From Mycolicibacterium duvalii (GTDB taxonomy: Bacteria; Actinomycetota; Actinomycetes; Mycobacteriales; Mycobacteriaceae), in the NCBI RefSeq assembly GCF_010726645.1, contig NZ_AP022563.1, positions 4,154,001 through 4,218,000 on the forward strand: a stretch of DNA of 64,000 nucleotides. Reading direction: 5' to 3'. The position numbers and the translations under genes were made by a program. The notes beneath the pieces are model-generated. The model worked only from the letters and a program-made list of their open reading frames with translations, ran no database searches and was not told where the DNA came from. Below, in pieces: positions 25,618 to 34,081 of the stretch (positions are counted from its first letter, which is position 1; the number at the start of each line of letters is the position of its first letter).

Positions 25618-28209
25618 GTGTCAGCACCCACCAGGCCCCCCGGGCCCACCACCCCGACCGACACGTACTCGGTGGCCCTGTCCTTCGAGGACGGGGTGAC
25701 CCGCTTCGTCACCTGCCGCAGCGACCAGACCGTCGCGGATGCGTCCTACCGGTCTCGCATCAACATCCCCCTGGACTGCCGGGACGGGGCCTGCGGTACC
25801 TGTAAGGCGTTGTGCGAGTCCGGCAGTTACGACGGCGGCACCTACATCGACGACGCGCTGTCGGCCGACGAGGCCTCGGCGGGCTACGTGTTGCCGTGCA
25901 GTATGCGACCGCGGTCGGATCTGGTGCTGCAGATCGCGGGCACCTCGGAATCCGCCAAGACGCAGGCCAGCGATTACTCCGGCACGCTGACGCAGCTGCA
26001 GCGACTCTCGTCCACCACCGTCAAGATCGGGATCGACATCCCGAATCGCGGCGAACTGACCTTCCTGCCGGGGCAGTACGTCAACATCGCGGTGCCCGGA
26101 ACCGATCAGAGCCGGTCGTATTCCTTCGCCAACGCTCCGCATGAGGAGCGCCTGACGTTCTTGGTCAAGCTCACCCCCGGTGGCGCGATGTCGGACTACC
26201 TCGCGAACCGGGCCGCCGTCGGCGACGCGATCACGTTCACCGGGCCCAACGGGTCCTTCTTCCTGCGCGACGCCGACCGCCCGGTGCTGCTGCTCGCCGG
26301 CGGCACCGGCCTGGCGCCTGTCCTGTCGATGCTGCGCGCCATGGCAGCGCAGCAGAGCCGCCGCCGTACCCATCTGATCTACGGGGTCAGCACCGATGTC
26401 GATCTGGTCGCCATCGACGAGATCGCCGCAGTCGGCGCGGAATTGCCCGACTTCAGTTGGGACCACTGCGTCTCGGATCCCCACAGCACGGCGATCAACC
26501 GCGGGCCCGAGCGGGCCTACGTCACCAGTCTGATCGACGGGGAGCACCTGCACGGCGGTGACGTCGCGATCTATTTGTGCGGACCGCCGCCGATGGTCGA
26601 GGCCGTCCGCACGCACCTCAACGGCGCCGGCGTGGAACCCACCGGCTTCTACTACGAGAAGTTCGGCTTGGCGAACACCACCGAGGCCACCGCTGCGACG
26701 GCCGGGAGCGCCACGCGGCGCGCGACCGGCGCGGAGGCATCCGAAGAGTCCGTCCTGACGGCGCCCGATGCACGAGGGGTCGTCGGGCAGACCGTTCTCC
26801 CGCGACGGACGATCGCGCCGCTGGCGGCCTACCCGCCGACGTCGGAGGCCGACGACACCGCCCGGCGTATCAGCGGTCAGGTCGTGTTGCCCGCGCTGCC
26901 GCAGCACGACGACGAACCGGTGATCAGTACCGACGGCTACGAGATCGGCGAGGAACACCCGGACATGCGCACGTCCGATGCGCTGTTCGAGGCTCGCGCG
27001 GCGCTGGAACTCGGGGCGCTGGAGCTGACCGTGGGACGCCTCGACAGCGCGCAGTTGGCCGGCTACCGGCTCCTGGCCGAGTCGACGCTGCCCTACGTCG
27101 ACGGCGACCGCTTCGTCGACCCCGCGCAGTACACCGAGACCAACGCCGCGTTCCACGATTACCTGTTCACCATGACCGGCAACGAGCACCTGTTGCACGC
27201 GTACCAGGCGCTCGACGTCAAAGGCCGGATGAGTGCGACGTTGCGGCGGGCGACCTGGTGCCATCCCCGCTGCGCCACCGACCACGTCGAGATCGTCGAC
27301 GCGATCGAGGCCGGCGACCGGGCAGGCGCGCGCGCATTGATCTCCGCTCATGCGCAACGCTCCATGCAAACGATGCGGCGCGCCATGGCCGACGCCGCAG
27401 CCGCGCCCGGACCGGCGTTCACCAGCCCCGGTCGATTCAGCGGCAAGGTCGTGATCGTCACCGGCGCCGCGCAGGGGATCGGCGAACACACCGCACGCCG
27501 CGTGCACGCCGAAGGCGGCACCGTGGTGCTGGCCGACCGTTCGGCACTGGTCAAGGAACTCGCTGACGAGCTGTCCGCGACCGCTGGTCCGCAGGCCCTC
27601 GCCGTCACCGTGGACCTGGAGCACGCCGAAGGCGCCGACGACCTGATCCGGCAGACGTTGGCCACGTTCCGGACCGTCGACGTGCTGATCAACAACGTCG
27701 GCGGGGCGATCAACTTCAAACCGTTCACCGAATTCAGCGCCGAGCAGATCCGCGCCGAGATCGACCGGTCGCTGATGACCACCCTGTACTCGTGCCGGTC
27801 GGTGCTGCCGACGATGGTCGAGCGCGGCCACGGCGTCATCGTCAACGTGTCGTCGGTGGCCACCCGCGGGATCCACCGGATTCCCTACTCGGCCGCCAAG
27901 GGCGGCGTCAACGCGCTGACGGCGTCGCTGGCGATGGAGTACGCCGACACCGGCATCCGGGTGGTCGCCGCGGCTCCGGGCGGCACGGCCGCACCGCCGC
28001 GGAGAATCTCGCGCGGGACGCCCACGCCGGCCACCGACACCGAACAGGCCTGGTTCGACGCCCATGTCGAGCAGACCCTCGACTCGTCGCTGTTCAAGCG
28101 CTACGCCACCCTCGACGAACAGGCCGCCGTGATCTGTTTCCTGGCCTCCGACGAGGCCTCCTTCATCACCGGCACGGTCCTGCCGGTCGCGGGCGGCGAC
28201 TTGGGTTGA
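25618..28209 (+). CDS. benCD: BenC-FCD-BenD fusion: dioxygenase reductase, GntR-type effector domain and benzoate diol dehydrogenase in one protein
   Basis: This 863-residue protein has three parts. Residues 1-350 are the BenC reductase: a plant-type [2Fe-2S] domain with C54, C59, C62 and C94, an FAD motif RSYSFA (about 166) and an NAD motif GGTGLAPVLSML (about 228). About 100 linker residues follow, with repeated GQxVLP. Residues about 456-595 match the FCD effector domain of GntR regulators (AAFHDYLFTMTGN, EIVDAIEAGDRAGARALISAH), but no winged helix precedes it. Residues 603-863 are the BenD SDR with VTGAAQGIG, a catalytic serine in VNVSSVATRG and YSAAK. It should pass electrons from NADH to BenAB and oxidise the diol to catechol. 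GTG 25618 has AGAGGAG upstream. The reading frame is continuous across both junctions. Confidence 0.92.
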   Translation: MSAPTRPPGPTTPTDTYSVALSFEDGVTRFVTCRSDQTVADASYRSRINIPLDCRDGACGTCKALCESGSYDGGTYIDDALSADEASAGYVLPCSMRPRSDLVLQIAGTSESAKTQASDYSGTLTQLQRLSSTTVKIGIDIPNRGELTFLPGQYVNIAVPGTDQSRSYSFANAPHEERLTFLVKLTPGGAMSDYLANRAAVGDAITFTGPNGSFFLRDADRPVLLLAGGTGLAPVLSMLRAMAAQQSRRRTHLIYGVSTDVDLVAIDEIAAVGAELPDFSWDHCVSDPHSTAINRGPERAYVTSLIDGEHLHGGDVAIYLCGPPPMVEAVRTHLNGAGVEPTGFYYEKFGLANTTEATAATAGSATRRATGAEASEESVLTAPDARGVVGQTVLPRRTIAPLAAYPPTSEADDTARRISGQVVLPALPQHDDEPVISTDGYEIGEEHPDMRTSDALFEARAALELGALELTVGRLDSAQLAGYRLLAESTLPYVDGDRFVDPAQYTETNAAFHDYLFTMTGNEHLLHAYQALDVKGRMSATLRRATWCHPRCATDHVEIVDAIEAGDRAGARALISAHAQRSMQTMRRAMADAAAAPGPAFTSPGRFSGKVVIVTGAAQGIGEHTARRVHAEGGTVVLADRSALVKELADELSATAGPQALAVTVDLEHAEGADDLIRQTLATFRTVDVLINNVGGAINFKPFTEFSAEQIRAEIDRSLMTTLYSCRSVLPTMVERGHGVIVNVSSVATRGIHRIPYSAAKGGVNALTASLAMEYADTGIRVVAAAPGGTAAPPRRISRGTPTPATDTEQAWFDAHVEQTLDSSLFKRYATLDEQAAVICFLASDEASFITGTVLPVAGGDLG

Positions 28210-28230
28210 TCGACGGCGCGGCCGGCGACC

Positions 28231-28236
28231 TACGAT
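28231..28236 (+). promoter_or_regulatory. -10 element for leaderless benR-like gene
   Basis: TACGAT lies 6 nt before GTG 28243 in the 33-bp gap after the fusion gene. This suggests the regulator has its own leaderless transcript besides read-through from ben. Confidence 0.5.
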
Positions 28237-28242
28237 GGGAAC

Positions 28243-30876
28243 GTGAGCCCGGCGCGCGCCCCGTTCGTCGGTCGCGCACGTGAAATCACCGAACTCGGCC
28301 GGCGGGTGGCCACGACAAGCACCGACGGCATCGATGTCGTCGCGGTGACCGGCCCGGCCGGGATCGGCAAGACGACTCTGTTGCGCCGGATCGCCACCGA
28401 GTTCGACAACGCCCTGTGGGCGAGCGCCACCGCCTGGGAGACCCCGTTGGCCGGCGGGGTGATGTCCCAGCTGCTGCAGGGACCGGCGCCCGCCGACCCG
28501 GTCGCCGCCGCCGAGGAATTGGCGCGGGTCCTCGCCGCCGAATTCCCGACGGTGCTCGTCGTCGACGATGCCGAGGATGCCGATCCACTTTCGTTGCAGG
28601 CACTTTCGACGTTGACGCGGCACCATCGTCGAATTCCCGCGCTGATCGTGGTGAGCGTGGTCGGCGAGATGCCCAGCGAAATAGGTGATCTCGTCGCGCG
28701 AACCTTCGAACTGCCCGGACTGAGGCCTGGCGAGGTCGCGGAATTGGCGTCGGCCCGCGGACACATTCTGCACCCGGCGACGGCGGCCCGGCTCACCCGC
28801 CACACCGACGGCAATCCCGGCCACGTCCTGGCCCTGCTCGACGAGTTGGCGCCGGAGACGTGGAGCCGACTCGACGCGCCCCTGCCCGCCCCGCGCAGGA
28901 TCACCGAGCAGGTCGACGCCGCGCTCGACCGCGCGGGGCCGCACGGTCAGGCCCTGTGCGTCGCACTGGCCGTGCTCGACGATGACGCCACCCTGGCCGA
29001 CGCCGCCGCGCTGGCGGTCCTCGACGACCCGCTGACCGCACTGGAATCCGCCACCCGGGAAGGGCTGGTGGGCCCCGGCGATCCGGGCGCACCGCGGCTG
29101 CGCGACAACCTCACCTCCGCGGCCGTGCTCGACATCGCCGGGCCGCGGGCAGTCGCCGACGCGCACCGGCGCGCCGCCGATCTCGTGGCCGATCCGGCCC
29201 GGCGGCTGCGACACCGGGTGGCCGCCACGCCCGTGCCCGACGAGGCACTGGCCGACGAGGTCGACACGCTGGCGCGGTCGTGCGGCGCGGAGGGCGCCTG
29301 GGCACAGGCGGCGTCGCTGTTCCGGGACGCGAGTCGGCTGACCGCCGACCCGCTGGCCCGCGACGAACGCCTCACCCGGTCGGTCGACGCACTGGTGGCT
29401 GCCGGTGACTGCCTGGGTGCCGCCGCCTATGTACCGGCGATCGAGAGCCTGCGTGAAACACCGCTGCGCAACGCGGTTCTGGCGTATCTGGCGATCCTGC
29501 GCGGCCGCTCCACCGAAGCCGAGATGCGTCTGGCGCGTGCCTGGGACATCGTCAACACCGACCGCAACCCGGCCGACGCCGCCTTCATCGCCCAGCGACA
29601 CGTGCTGCACACCCTGGTCCGGTGCGAGGGTGAACAGCTGGTCCATTGGGCCGACCGGGCACTCGGCCTGGCCGACGAGGACTCTCCCGCGGCGATCGAG
29701 GCGGCCGCGGTCCGTGGCCTTGGGTTGCTGGCCGCCGGACATCCGAGACGTGCCGCCGCGGCCTACGACGATCTCTCGAACCGGGTGCGGCACGGTGCGC
29801 AGGCCCAACGGGTGGTGATGGGTCGAGGGTGGGTGCAGCTGGTGCGCGACGACGTCGACGGCGCGCGCGCCAGTCTGGAGAGCGCGGTCGCCGCGGCCGC
29901 ACTGGGCGGTTCGACGCGGATCACGTTGTGGGCGTTGGCGTGGCTGGCGCGGGTGCGGTTCGCCGCCGGCGACTGGGACGACGCGTTGGCCAGCGTCGCG
30001 CACGGTCGGCGGCTCGCCGCGGAGAGTGGAATCGTGCTGGTGACACCGCTTCTCGAGTGGACCGCCGGCCAGATCGCGGCGCTGCGCGGTGACTGGGCGG
30101 GCGCCGAGGCGGCGGTGCGTGCGGCGTCCTCGGCCCCCGGTGAATACGCGATGATGCGCATCCCGACGCTACTGCTGCGCGGCCAGATCGCCGAGGCACA
30201 GGCCGATTACGCGGCGGTGCGCCGAATCGTGACGCCGTTGCGCGGCATGGCGCGGGGCACGTCCCTGCAGGAGCCGGGCTACTGGCCGTGGCCGGACCTG
30301 TTGGCCAACGCGATGGTGCTCGACGGCGACCTCGACGGGGCTGACGAATTCCTCCGTCCGCACGAGCAGCGTGCGAGGTCCCGCGGCCACCGCAGCGCGG
30401 CCGCGCGCCTGGCCTACGCTCGCGGCCGGCTGCTCGGCGCGCAGGGGGACATCAACGCCGCGCGGCGGGCGTTCGACGAGGCCCTGGACCGCCTCGACGG
30501 ACTGCCGCTGCGGTACGACCTCGCCCGGATCAACTTCGCCTACGGTCAGACGCTGCGCAGGGCGGGCAAGCGCCGTGCGGCCGACGCGGTGATCAGCGCA
30601 GCCCGTGAGCTCTACCTGGCTCTGGGCGCGGACACCTACGTGGCGCGATGCGACCGCGAGCTCAAGGCCGGCGGGCTGCATCCGCAACGGGAGGGCACCG
30701 TCGAACTCACCCCTCAGGAGGAGGCGGTGAGCAACCTGGTGGCTCAGGGGCGTTCGAATCGCGAGGTCGCGGCCGAGCTGTACGTGTCCCAGAAGACGGT
30801 GCAGTATCACCTCACACGCATCTACGCCAAGCTCGGCGTGCGCTCCCGCTCCGAGTTGGCCGCGCTGCGGCGCTGA
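28243..30876 (+). CDS. benR: LuxR/LAL-family ATPase regulator, BenR-like
   Basis: This 877-residue large ATP-binding LuxR-type (LAL) regulator has an N-terminal AAA/NACHT-like ATPase with Walker [10 protein letters not shown] (about residues 37-45) and Walker [10 protein letters not shown] (about 105). A long alpha-helical TPR-like middle follows. The C-terminal LuxR HTH (about 810-875) includes [35 protein letters not shown] and [16 protein letters not shown]. In Corynebacterium glutamicum BenR, the activator of the ben operon, is of this class, and position immediately after benCD supports the same role. Its last 55 nt overlap catJ on the opposite strand. Confidence 0.8.
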   Translation: MSPARAPFVGRAREITELGRRVATTSTDGIDVVAVTGPAGIGKTTLLRRIATEFDNALWASATAWETPLAGGVMSQLLQGPAPADPVAAAEELARVLAAEFPTVLVVDDAEDADPLSLQALSTLTRHHRRIPALIVVSVVGEMPSEIGDLVARTFELPGLRPGEVAELASARGHILHPATAARLTRHTDGNPGHVLALLDELAPETWSRLDAPLPAPRRITEQVDAALDRAGPHGQALCVALAVLDDDATLADAAALAVLDDPLTALESATREGLVGPGDPGAPRLRDNLTSAAVLDIAGPRAVADAHRRAADLVADPARRLRHRVAATPVPDEALADEVDTLARSCGAEGAWAQAASLFRDASRLTADPLARDERLTRSVDALVAAGDCLGAAAYVPAIESLRETPLRNAVLAYLAILRGRSTEAEMRLARAWDIVNTDRNPADAAFIAQRHVLHTLVRCEGEQLVHWADRALGLADEDSPAAIEAAAVRGLGLLAAGHPRRAAAAYDDLSNRVRHGAQAQRVVMGRGWVQLVRDDVDGARASLESAVAAAALGGSTRITLWALAWLARVRFAAGDWDDALASVAHGRRLAAESGIVLVTPLLEWTAGQIAALRGDWAGAEAAVRAASSAPGEYAMMRIPTLLLRGQIAEAQADYAAVRRIVTPLRGMARGTSLQEPGYWPWPDLLANAMVLDGDLDGADEFLRPHEQRARSRGHRSAAARLAYARGRLLGAQGDINAARRAFDEALDRLDGLPLRYDLARINFAYGQTLRRAGKRRAADAVISAARELYLALGADTYVARCDRELKAGGLHPQREGTVELTPQEEAVSNLVAQGRSNREVAAELYVSQKTVQYHLTRIYAKLGVRSRSELAALRR

Positions 30877-31508
30877 CGGGGGTCGGCGACCGGCGCCCCG
30901 GTGGCGGCGGCCAGTTGCTCGTAGCTCACGCCGGGTGCAAGCTCGACGAGGGTGAACTCCGTGCCGGTGACATCGAGCACTCCCAGATCGGTGATGACGC
31001 GGCTGACCGCGCCCTTGCCGGTCAGGGGCAGGTCGCACCGCGAAACCAGTTTCGGGGCGCCGTCTTTGGTGACGTGGTCCATCAACACGATCACCCGGCG
31101 CGCTCCGTTGACGAGATCCATCGCGCCGCCCATGCCCTTGACCATCGCACCGGGCACCATCCAGTTGGCCAGGTCCCCGTTGACCGCGACCTGCATTCCG
31201 CCCAGCACCGCGACGTCGATGTGGCAGCCCCGGATCATCGCGAAGCTGGTCGCCGAATCGAAGTAGGACGCCCCGGGCACCACCGACACCGTCTGCTTGC
31301 CGGCGTTGATGAGGTCCGGGTCCACCTCGTCGTCGTAGGGGAAGGGGCCCACGCCGAGGATGCCGTTCTCGGCGTGCAGGGTGACGCCGGACCCCTCGGG
31401 CAGGTAGTCCGGGATCAGCGTCGGCAGCCCGATCCCGAGGTTGACGTAGTCCCCGGCGTGCAACTCCTGCGCGGCCCGGGCGGCCATCTCCTGGCGACTC
31501 CAGCTCAT
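30822..31508 (-). CDS. catJ: 3-oxoadipate CoA-transferase, beta subunit
   Basis: This 228-residue beta subunit of succinyl-CoA:3-oxoadipate CoA-transferase carries the catalytic Glu in [11 protein letters not shown]. Other conserved segments are [35 protein letters not shown] and [19 protein letters not shown] 31508 overlaps the catI stop by 4 nt. The C-terminus (about 18 residues) overlaps the 3' end of benR on the other strand. Equivalent to PcaJ. Confidence 0.93.
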   Translation of the reverse strand: MSWSRQEMAARAAQELHAGDYVNLGIGLPTLIPDYLPEGSGVTLHAENGILGVGPFPYDDEVDPDLINAGKQTVSVVPGASYFDSATSFAMIRGCHIDVAVLGGMQVAVNGDLANWMVPGAMVKGMGGAMDLVNGARRVIVLMDHVTKDGAPKLVSRCDLPLTGKGAVSRVITDLGVLDVTGTEFTLVELAPGVSYEQLAAATGAPVADPRQRRSAANSERERTPSLA

Positions 31509-32308
31509 GTCAACGCCTCCTGCAGCACTTCGTCGCGGTGCGGTACGCGCGGCCGGGTGGTCCGCCTCTCGATGCCCTTGCGGGCGGCCTGCTCCCGGGT
31601 CAGTTCCACGACCCGCTGGACGAAGACACCGGGTAGGTGCACCTCGTCGGGATGGATCACACCGACGTCCACCACCCGCTCGGCCTCGACGACGGTGACC
31701 CGTCCGGCCATCGCCGCCGATGGATTGAAGTTGCGCGCCGCGGCGTGGAAGACACAGTTGCCCGCCCGATCGGCTACGGCGGCGCGGACGAGGGCGAAGT
31801 CGGTGACGATGGACTCCTCGAGCAGCATCTCGCGGCCGCCGAAGATGCGGACCTCCTTGGCCGGCGAGGCCACCGCGACGGTGCCGTCGGCGTGGTAGCG
31901 CCACGGCAGCCCGCCCTCGGCGACCAGCGTGCCGACCCCGGTCGGGGTGAAGAAGGCGCCGATCCCGCTGCCACCGGCGCGCAGCCGCTCGGCCAGGGTG
32001 CCCTGCGGGGTCAGTTCGACGGTGAGTTCGCCGGCCAGGTACTGGCGCGCGAATTCCTTGTTGTCCCCGACGTAGGACGCGATCACGCGGGTGATGCGGC
32101 GCGCTTCGAGCAGCAGACCGAGCCCGGCGCCGTCGACACCGCAGTTGTTGCTCACGATGGTCAGGTCGTCGGCGCCCTGCTCGAGGAGCGCCTCGATGAG
32201 GAACCACGGGATGCCGGAGAGGCCGAACCCGCCGACCGCGAGGCTTGCTCCCGACCGGATGTCGGCGACCGCATCGGTCACCGTTTCACTCACTTTGTCG
32301 CAGGTCAT
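31505..32308 (-). CDS. catI: 3-oxoadipate CoA-transferase, alpha subunit
   Basis: This 267-residue alpha subunit forms the CoA-transferase with CatJ, converting 3-oxoadipate plus succinyl-CoA to 3-oxoadipyl-CoA. It has [51 protein letters not shown] and [11 protein letters not shown], typical of CatI/PcaI. ATG 32308 overlaps the pcaD stop (ATGA) and its stop overlaps the catJ start, so all three genes are tightly coupled. Longer in-frame starts lie inside pcaD and are not credible. Confidence 0.93.
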   Translation of the reverse strand: MTCDKVSETVTDAVADIRSGASLAVGGFGLSGIPWFLIEALLEQGADDLTIVSNNCGVDGAGLGLLLEARRITRVIASYVGDNKEFARQYLAGELTVELTPQGTLAERLRAGGSGIGAFFTPTGVGTLVAEGGLPWRYHADGTVAVASPAKEVRIFGGREMLLEESIVTDFALVRAAVADRAGNCVFHAAARNFNPSAAMAGRVTVVEAERVVDVGVIHPDEVHLPGVFVQRVVELTREQAARKGIERRTTRPRVPHRDEVLQEALT

Positions 32309-33087
32309 GATTTCTCCAGATGGTTGATGAGGGCGTCGGTGACCTGAGCCGGTTGTTCGGCATTGGCCAGGTGCGCGGCGCGGTCGAGCACGCGGAGTTC
32401 GGCCTTGGGGATCAGGTCGGCGACCTCCGCGAGCTTGTCCACAGGGGTGGCGGGATCGTCGGCACCGGCGATCGCCAGCGCGGGAGCCTCGATGTCGGGC
32501 AGCATGTTTCGCAGGTCGAGGTCGGCGATGGCCTCGCAGCACGCGGCGTACCCTTCCGCCGGAGTGCTGGCGACCATGTCTTCGTAGCGGCGCCGGGTCT
32601 CCGGGTGGGCCCGAAGGTAGCCCGGCGTGAACCAGCGGGCCACGACCGACTCCGCCACGGCGGCCGCCCCGTCGGCGCGGACGGTGGCGGCGCGCTGGCG
32701 CCATGCCGCGGCCGGCGGCAGCTGCGCCGCGGTGCACAGCAACGCAATCCGGTGCACACGTGCGGGTGCGGCTGCGGCCAAACGCATCACGGTCATTCCG
32801 CCCAGGGACAGCCCGACGAGGTGCGCACGGGCGACCTCGAACCGATCGAGCAGCGCCAGCAGATCGCCGGCGAGGTCGTCGATGCGGTAAGGCCCGCCGG
32901 GAATCGGGGAGGACCCGTGGCCGCGGGTGTCGTAGCGGATCACCCGGAAGCGTTCTTCGAGGGCGGCGAGCTGCGGGTCCCACATCCGGTGGGTAGATCC
33001 CAGCGAGTTCGACAGCACCACGACCGGGCCGTCGCGGCGGCCGCTGTCGACCGCGTGGACCGTCACCTCGGTCGAGTTCTCGGACAT
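32305..33087 (-). CDS. pcaD: 3-oxoadipate enol-lactonase
   Basis: This 260-residue alpha/beta hydrolase opens 3-oxoadipate enol-lactone to 3-oxoadipate. It has the nucleophile elbow GLSLGG (about residue 92), an oxyanion region VLSNSLGSTHRMW, YDTRGHGSS, an acid in AGADDPATPVD and the catalytic histidine in DRAAHLANAEQP. It begins the leftward operon pcaD-catI-catJ, divergent from a LysR gene with an operator-like repeat in the 73-bp gap. Confidence 0.93.
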   Translation of the reverse strand: MSENSTEVTVHAVDSGRRDGPVVVLSNSLGSTHRMWDPQLAALEERFRVIRYDTRGHGSSPIPGGPYRIDDLAGDLLALLDRFEVARAHLVGLSLGGMTVMRLAAAAPARVHRIALLCTAAQLPPAAAWRQRAATVRADGAAAVAESVVARWFTPGYLRAHPETRRRYEDMVASTPAEGYAACCEAIADLDLRNMLPDIEAPALAIAGADDPATPVDKLAEVADLIPKAELRVLDRAAHLANAEQPAQVTDALINHLEKS

Positions 33088-33105
33088 GACTCCAGGCTAG
33101 GGCGC

Positions 33106-33124
33106 ATTTCCGATATCGTGAAAT
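33106..33124. promoter_or_regulatory. LysR-type operator between pcaD operon and LysR gene
   Basis: ATTTC and GAAAT arms flank a 9-nt centre containing the self-complementary CGATATCG. This is a T-N11-A-like LysR box within an unusually AT-rich intergenic stretch. It is the likely site for the LysR protein encoded at 33161. Confidence 0.6.
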
Positions 33125-33160
33125 ACATATTTTGCGTAAATTGATACCTCAGGAGTCTCA

Positions 33161-34081
33161 ATGCCGGAGTTGCGTCATCTGCGGTACTTTCGTGCCGTCG
33201 CCGAGGAACTGCACTTCGGCCGCGCCGCGGAGCGTCTTCACATGGCGCAGCCACCGCTGTCTCAACAGATCCGCCAGCTGGAAGCTGAAGTCGGCGCCCA
33301 GCTGCTGACCCGGACCACCCGTTCGGTCGGGTTGACCCGCGCCGGCGAAGCCTATCTGCGCCGCGCGGTGCGGATCCTCGACGCCGTGGACGCTGCCGGG
33401 AGCGAGGCCCGGCGTATCGCCGACGGCGTCGAGGGCCAGCTCACCATCGGCTGCGTCGGATCGGCCACCTACTCGCTGCTGCCCCGACTGGCGCGAGCGC
33501 TGGGCGAGACGCTGCCGGGTATCGAGGTCAGCGTCCGTGGCGAGATGCTGGCCCCGGCACAGCTTTCCGCACTGGAGGCCGGGGAGATCGACCTGGCGCT
33601 GCTGCGCCCGCCGGCCGGCCGGGCGGGCATCACGGCGGTGACGGTCCGCCGGGACCGGTTGTTGGTGGCGGTACCGGCCGACCACCGGCTCGGCGCCCGA
33701 CGGCATGTTCGCGTGGCCGATCTCCGCGACGAGACGTTCATCGTGCACGCCGGTCAAGGCCGGTCGACCATGAGCACGTTGGTGGCCACGCTGTGCGGTC
33801 AGGCCGGGTTCGTCCCCGCCGTGCGCCACGAGGTCATCGAGACGTCGACACTGGTCACACTGGTGGCGGCCGGTCTCGGGATCGCGATCGTGCCGGCACC
33901 GACCGCCGAACTGGCCATCCTCGGCGTGCGGTACGTGCCGCTGTCCCCGGCATCGCTGACCGTCGATCTGCTGGCCGCTCACGCCACGGACAACGCGCTC
34001 CCCTCGCTGCCCCGGGTGCTCGAGGTGCTGGCCGCGGTGGCTGCGTCGTATCCGCGTAGCGGCTCGTACACGAACAGGTAG
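33161..34081 (+). CDS. LysR-family regulator of the pcaD-catIJ operon
   Basis: This 306-residue LysR regulator has the HTH region MPELRHLRYFRAVAEELHFG followed by AERLHMAQPPLSQQIRQLE, the same sub-branch as CatR/BenM and related to the catR at 22576. It is divergent from pcaD-catI-catJ with a LysR box between, so it probably activates that operon with a pathway intermediate as inducer. AGGAG lies about 7 nt before the ATG. The last 103 nt overlap a gene on the opposite strand, a large convergent overlap. Confidence 0.85.
   Translation: MPELRHLRYFRAVAEELHFGRAAERLHMAQPPLSQQIRQLEAEVGAQLLTRTTRSVGLTRAGEAYLRRAVRILDAVDAAGSEARRIADGVEGQLTIGCVGSATYSLLPRLARALGETLPGIEVSVRGEMLAPAQLSALEAGEIDLALLRPPAGRAGITAVTVRRDRLLVAVPADHRLGARRHVRVADLRDETFIVHAGQGRSTMSTLVATLCGQAGFVPAVRHEVIETSTLVTLVAAGLGIAIVPAPTAELAILGVRYVPLSPASLTVDLLAAHATDNALPSLPRVLEVLAAVAASYPRSGSYTNR

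Noticed and set aside
25606-25618. Possibility that benC and benD are separate genes joined by a frameshift error
   Set aside because: The frame runs without stop from GTG 25618 to 28209, and the FCD domain between them is coherent over about 140 residues, which a simple frame error would not produce. I therefore keep the fusion, while noting that comparison with relatives would settle it.
25621-30003. Very long open frame (about 1460 codons) on the minus strand opposite benC/D and benR
   Set aside because: It is antisense to two strongly supported proteins, has a low-complexity Arg/Gly/Val composition and no domain motif. High third-position GC in the real genes leaves the opposite frame free of stops.
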